Assembly (NCBI GenBank): GCA_965243385.1
Contig: CBDEUV010000002.1
Location: 6,138,001-6,202,000 of the forward strand
Source: JANSYA01 sp965243385
Lineage (GTDB): Bacteria; Spirochaetota; Leptospiria; Leptospirales; Leptonemataceae
Reading direction: 5' to 3'
Length of the DNA: 64,000 nt
Shown here: positions 60,472 through 64,000 of the stretch, in pieces
Layout: each line of letters opens with the position of its first letter
Position numbering within the stretch: the stretch's first letter is position 1
Translations under genes and position numbers: made by a program
Notes under the pieces: model-generated
What the model saw: the letters and a program-made list of their open reading frames with translations, nothing else
Databases searched by the model: none
What the model was told of the DNA's origin: nothing

Positions 60472-61206
60472 ATGACGGAAGCCGAAAACAAAAAAAACGG
60501 AAACGGCAAAAACGATCTGACGACCCCCGGCGACGGCGGGATCGAAATTCGGGGCCTGATCAAAGAATTTCGCGGCGAACGCGAAACCATCCAGGTGTTG
60601 CGCGATCTGGATTTGATCGTGCCTCCGGGCAGCATCGCTTCGGTCGAAGGCGCAAGCGGCGCGGGCAAGAGCACTCTGCTCAATATCATCGGAACCATCG
60701 ATCATCCGTCGGCGGGTATGGTGCGCCTGGATTCGCAGGACGTTACGGGTATGACCGAACGCGAAAAAGAATCGTTTCGCGCGCATCGTCTGGGATTCAT
60801 CTTTCAGCATCACTATTTGCTTCCCGACTTTACGGTGCTCGAGAACGCGATGATGCCGCTCTTGATCCAGCGCAAACCCGCGGGCCCCGGTCGGGCCGAC
60901 GCGATCAAATATCTGGAGATGGTCGGGCTCGGCGAACGCCTGCACCACTATCCCACTCAGATTTCCGGCGGCGAAATGGCGCGGGCCGGCGTGGCCCGGG
61001 CGCTGGTCGGCGGCAAACGTCTGATTCTGGCCGACGAACCTTCCGGGAATCTGGATAAACAGAATTCGGATCGGCTGGCCGATTTGCTCTGGCGATTGCA
61101 GTCCGAACTCAAATTCACGCTCCTGATCGTAACCCACGATATGGAGCTCGCTTCGCGGGTGCCCGTGCGTTATCGTTTGATTGATGGCGCGCTCCAGTCC
61201 ATTTAA
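60472..61206 (+). CDS. lolD: Lipoprotein-releasing ABC transporter ATP-binding protein
   Basis: A 244-residue ATPase. Walker A GASGAGKST is near 58, the Q-loop FIFQHHYLLPDFTVLEN near 105, the signature ISGGEMARAGVARAL near 163, and Walker B LILADEPSGNLD near 184, followed by a switch His (VTHDMEL). HYLLPDFTVLEN is typical of LolD. The signature has GGEMARAG where LolD commonly reads GGERQRVA. A short Asn/Lys-rich leader precedes the domain. It starts 14 bp after the permease gene. Confidence 0.95.
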   Translation: MTEAENKKNGNGKNDLTTPGDGGIEIRGLIKEFRGERETIQVLRDLDLIVPPGSIASVEGASGAGKSTLLNIIGTIDHPSAGMVRLDSQDVTGMTEREKESFRAHRLGFIFQHHYLLPDFTVLENAMMPLLIQRKPAGPGRADAIKYLEMVGLGERLHHYPTQISGGEMARAGVARALVGGKRLILADEPSGNLDKQNSDRLADLLWRLQSELKFTLLIVTHDMELASRVPVRYRLIDGALQSI

Positions 61207-61266
61207 GCGATCTCCGATTTTCGGTCGCCCGATGTCAAACGGCGCGCTTGCGTGCGCCCGAGTATC

Positions 61267-62481
61267 ATGAACTGTACATTCTGTGGAAAAAGCCTCAGCG
61301 TGCATCTCCTGGATCCGGGCGAAGGCGGCTGGCAGGACCGGCTCTACTGCAGCGCCTGCCGATCGTTTCAACACGTGCCTGGCGACGCAGCCTGTCCGTA
61401 CTGCGCGAGCACCTATCGTAATTTTCTGGCGACCGGCCGCCTGGGCTGTGCACACTGCTACGACGAATTCGCGGCCGACCTGGAGCCCCTGATCGAAAAG
61501 TACCAGGCCGGTCGGACGCCGGGTGCCTCTGTGGACGCCGGCCGGGCGCACCGCTACGTACCGGACCGCCTGGCGCAAACCCGCAGCCAGGAAATCGTCC
61601 GGCTGGTCCTGGCCGCAGGAGCCAGACCGGACTCTGACCTGGGTCACCAGTCGTCGGAGAGTGCCGCCGAATTTGTCGAAAGCTATCTGAGCGATTCGCA
61701 GAACGGCCGCGACCCGGGCCAGAGACGCGGGCTGTTGCGGTGGCGAGTGCGGGTCGCACGCAATATCGCCGGATTGCCGTATCGACTTACGACCGGGCAG
61801 CAGGCGATGCTGGAGCGGATGCTGCTTTCCGGGGGCTCGAGCCTGGCCGCGCACCTGCCGGGCGGGCTCGGCCCGGTGCTGCGAGGATCGCAATTGGCGG
61901 AGCTGCAGGCTGTCGGGGTGCTGCCGGCGGGCGCCCGGGCGGCAGCATTTCGGGGGCCCTCACCGGCCGGACCGGCGGGCGCGGATTTCTGGGCCTATAC
62001 CGGCGACGAAGACCATCTCCGCCTGCAGTGGCGCGGCCGCCCGGAGCCGGCGGATGAGTCCACGGAAGCGGCTCTCGCCGGCCGTTTCGACGCTATTTTT
62101 CAGCAAATCGAGCGGCTGGACGAATTATTTGCATTTCAGTATCACTCTGAATACGGATTTTTAACCGCCTGTCCGGGGATCGGGGGAGCGGGAATTCGCG
62201 TATCTTTCCTGCTGGAAGCGGGCCATCTCATGGCGGCCGGAATCTGGGACGAATACCGGCGCCGGCTGCTGGAAAGCGGCTTGGAGCTGCGCGGTGAACG
62301 GGGTGAAGACGGCGCGTTATCAGAAAATACGCCGAATGCCGCGAATTCGAGCGGCCTGGTACAGATCTCGAATCGCTTCTGGCCGGTCGACGTGGACGCG
62401 CGCGCAGCCGTGCTTCGGCTGCTCACCATCGTGCGCCGCATCGCCGCAGCCGATTTTCAGGAACGCGGCCGCGGTCTCTGA
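61267..62481 (+). CDS. McsA-McsB fusion: zinc-finger activator plus protein arginine kinase
   Basis: 404 residues from the ATG at 61267 (an in-frame GTG at 61252 is an alternative). Residues 1-80 carry four CxxC pairs (3-6, 28-31, 43-46, 61-64), as in McsA. Residues ~157-404 match the McsB phosphagen-kinase domain: VRVARN (161-166, McsB RIRLARN), DEDHLRLQ (247-254, McsB EEDHLRIQ), FQYHSEYGFLTACP with Cys302, RGERGEDG (342-349) and QISNR (366-370). The ~100-residue C-terminal domain of Bacillus McsB, which holds the phospho-arginine docking site, is absent. The gene is followed by clpC. McsB marks proteins for ClpCP by arginine phosphorylation in Firmicutes. Confidence 0.85.
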   Translation: MNCTFCGKSLSVHLLDPGEGGWQDRLYCSACRSFQHVPGDAACPYCASTYRNFLATGRLGCAHCYDEFAADLEPLIEKYQAGRTPGASVDAGRAHRYVPDRLAQTRSQEIVRLVLAAGARPDSDLGHQSSESAAEFVESYLSDSQNGRDPGQRRGLLRWRVRVARNIAGLPYRLTTGQQAMLERMLLSGGSSLAAHLPGGLGPVLRGSQLAELQAVGVLPAGARAAAFRGPSPAGPAGADFWAYTGDEDHLRLQWRGRPEPADESTEAALAGRFDAIFQQIERLDELFAFQYHSEYGFLTACPGIGGAGIRVSFLLEAGHLMAAGIWDEYRRRLLESGLELRGERGEDGALSENTPNAANSSGLVQISNRFWPVDVDARAAVLRLLTIVRRIAAADFQERGRGL

Positions 62482-62532
62482 TTTTTTCAGGAACCGGTCG
62501 CAAAAACGGAAAAAAAACCGATAATTCACATA

Positions 62533-62559
62533 GAGATTGATACCCCTCATAGCAATCTC
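62533..62559. promoter_or_regulatory. Inverted repeat upstream of clpC (candidate operator)
   Basis: GAGATTG (62533-62539), 13 nt, CAATCTC (62553-62559): a perfect 7-bp inverted repeat in the 235-bp gap between mcsAB and clpC. A TTGATA hexamer overlaps its left arm. It does not match CIRCE or the CtsR direct repeat. The rest of the gap shows nothing more. Confidence 0.35.
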
Positions 62560-62716
62560 CGTCCAATAGAGAAAAGATCGTGACAATGCCCGGGGGGCTT
62601 CTTTTCCTGTTAGCAGGGCGATTCAGGCGGTTTTAGAGGGATACGCGAGAGCGCGGCCCTGACACAGAGAGATATGACAACCCCCTGCAGGGCGGACCGG
62701 GAGGCTGGAGACCTAT

Positions 62717-64000
62717 ATGTTCGATTTTACCAAAAGAGCCAAGCGTGTAATTAACGAGTACGCCCAGCAAGAGGCGAAACGACTCGGACACGATATGATT
62801 GGCCCGGAGCACATCCTGTTGGGTTTGCTGCGTGAAGAGGATTCGGTTGCGATCAAGATTCTCAAGAATCTGAACATCGATCTGGGCGAGCTCAAAAAAG
62901 AAGTCGAGCGTCGTTCCAAGCAGGGCGGCAGCACGCTCCTGATCGATATTTCCCCCAACCCGGACAAATATCAAAAAATCATCGACTACTCGAAAGAAGA
63001 AGCGAAGCGCCTCAAACACAACTACGTCGGGACCGAGCACATCCTGCTCGCACTCCTGCGCGATAACAACAACGTTGCGGGCGCGGCCCTCGCGAATTTC
63101 AGCGTCAACTACTCCGTAATCAAAGGCGAGATTCTGCGCATTCTCGGCGTCGCCACCTCCGGTTCGGGATCGTCCAGCCGCCAGGGCAGCCCCGAAAAAT
63201 CGCGCACTCCGACCCTCGACGAATTCGCCCGCGACCTCACGCAATTGTCCCGCGACAAGAAACTGGATCCGGTCATCGGCCGCGACCAGGAAATCCAGCG
63301 CCTGATTCAGGTGCTGTGTCGCAAAACGAAAAACAATCCGGTGCTGATCGGCGAAGCCGGCGTCGGCAAGACCGCGATCGTGGAAGGCCTGGCGGACCGC
63401 ATCGTCAGTCACGACGTCCCGGATCTCTTATTCGAAAAGCGTGTGATCGCGCTCGATCTGGCATCGCTCGTCGCGGGTACGAAATACCGCGGCGAGTTCG
63501 AAGATCGCCTGAAGAAGATCATGCGCGAGATTCAGAACTCGACGAATATCATCGTCTTTATCGACGAATTGCATACGTTGATCGGCGCGGGCGCGGCGGA
63601 AGGCGCGATCGACGCCGCTAATATGCTCAAGCCCGCTCTCGCCCGCGGCGAGATCCAGTGCGTGGGCGCCACGACCCTGACCGAATTTCGTAAGTACATC
63701 GAAAAAGACTCGGCCCTTGAGCGTCGCTTTCAATCGATCCTGGTAAAAGAACCGTCGAGCGACGACACGATCCTGATTCTCAAAGGCCTGAAAAAAGCCT
63801 TCGAAGCGCACCACAAAGTCCACTATTCGGACGACGCGCTTGAGCTTTCGGTGAAGCTCGCGGAACGTTATATCAACGACCGTTATCTGCCGGACAAAGC
63901 CATCGACGTGATCGACGAAGCCGGTTCGCGTGCGCGCCTGTCCAACTCTTCGCGCCCCGAAGAGATCGTCGCTCTCGAAGAGGAGATCAAAGAGCTCGTT
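62717..64000 (+). CDS. clpC: ATP-dependent Clp protease ATP-binding subunit ClpC (partial)
   Basis: The first 428 codons; the gene continues past the right edge. The ATG has GGAG upstream. The N terminus FDFTKRAKRVINEYAQQEAKRLGHDMIG and the repeated Clp-N motif (GPEHILLGLLRE and GTEHILLALLRD) are those of ClpC. Walker A of AAA-1 GEAGVGKT is near 215, Walker B VFIDELHT near 285, and LPDKAIDVIDEAGS near 395. The linker after AAA-1 begins at the edge, so the short ClpC middle domain cannot be checked. It sits right after the McsA-McsB fusion. Confidence 0.95.
   Translation, partial: MFDFTKRAKRVINEYAQQEAKRLGHDMIGPEHILLGLLREEDSVAIKILKNLNIDLGELKKEVERRSKQGGSTLLIDISPNPDKYQKIIDYSKEEAKRLKHNYVGTEHILLALLRDNNNVAGAALANFSVNYSVIKGEILRILGVATSGSGSSSRQGSPEKSRTPTLDEFARDLTQLSRDKKLDPVIGRDQEIQRLIQVLCRKTKNNPVLIGEAGVGKTAIVEGLADRIVSHDVPDLLFEKRVIALDLASLVAGTKYRGEFEDRLKKIMREIQNSTNIIVFIDELHTLIGAGAAEGAIDAANMLKPALARGEIQCVGATTLTEFRKYIEKDSALERRFQSILVKEPSSDDTILILKGLKKAFEAHHKVHYSDDALELSVKLAERYINDRYLPDKAIDVIDEAGSRARLSNSSRPEEIVALEEEIKELV

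Overview
The window is GC-rich, almost fully coding DNA from a diderm, aerobic bacterium. No rRNA, tRNA, insertion sequence, phage or CRISPR is visible. The outer-membrane sorting genes (LolC/E and LolD), the succinylase diaminopimelate genes, a dapA-dapB-cdaA-cdaR-acpS operon, bactofilin, many TPR and PilZ proteins and an Mcs/Clp module fit a spirochaete of the Leptospirales type. That placement is an inference from gene content; no marker gene here proves it.

Layout: 1-4364 (minus) holds the start of an rlmB-like rRNA methylase, cysS and a Slt-type lytic transglycosylase. 4456-9461 (plus) holds a TPR protein, an unknown protein, bactofilin, pdxA and a small membrane protein. A WecA/MraY-type transferase faces them on the minus strand. 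10689-14863 is an operon-like run of dapA, dapB, the c-di-AMP cyclase cdaA, its partner cdaR and acpS; four of the five genes overlap by 4 nt. 15057-28575 holds ppx/gppA, a membrane-anchored MutS-like ATPase, PilZ, queG, mutY, mtnB, a long PilZ/TPR fusion, an exported YidD-like protein, recJ and an alpha/beta hydrolase.

28664-41647 (minus) is the most remarkable region. A complete alternative complex III set (actA, B, C, D, E, F) is followed by a diheme cytochrome c and three genes shaped like ccoN, ccoO and ccoP of a cbb3 oxidase. The CcoN-like protein keeps the fold and family landmarks, but every position where I expect a heme b, heme b3 or CuB histidine is something else (F62, T207, A257, G258, D345, G347). 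It looks like a metal-free pseudo-oxidase scaffold wired to alternative complex III. A small membrane gene with no ATG, GTG or TTG start ends the cluster.

42168-64000 holds clpB, a WG-repeat protein, cmoB, nnrS divergent from a V4R/H-NOX-like protein, trhO, dapD, an M14 peptidase, a UDP-sugar dehydrogenase, two TPR proteins, a GHKL-like ATPase behind a multi-hairpin element, a membrane protein and lolC/E-lolD. The window closes with a fused McsA-McsB protein arginine kinase, short of the usual McsB C-terminal domain, directly upstream of clpC, which runs off the edge.
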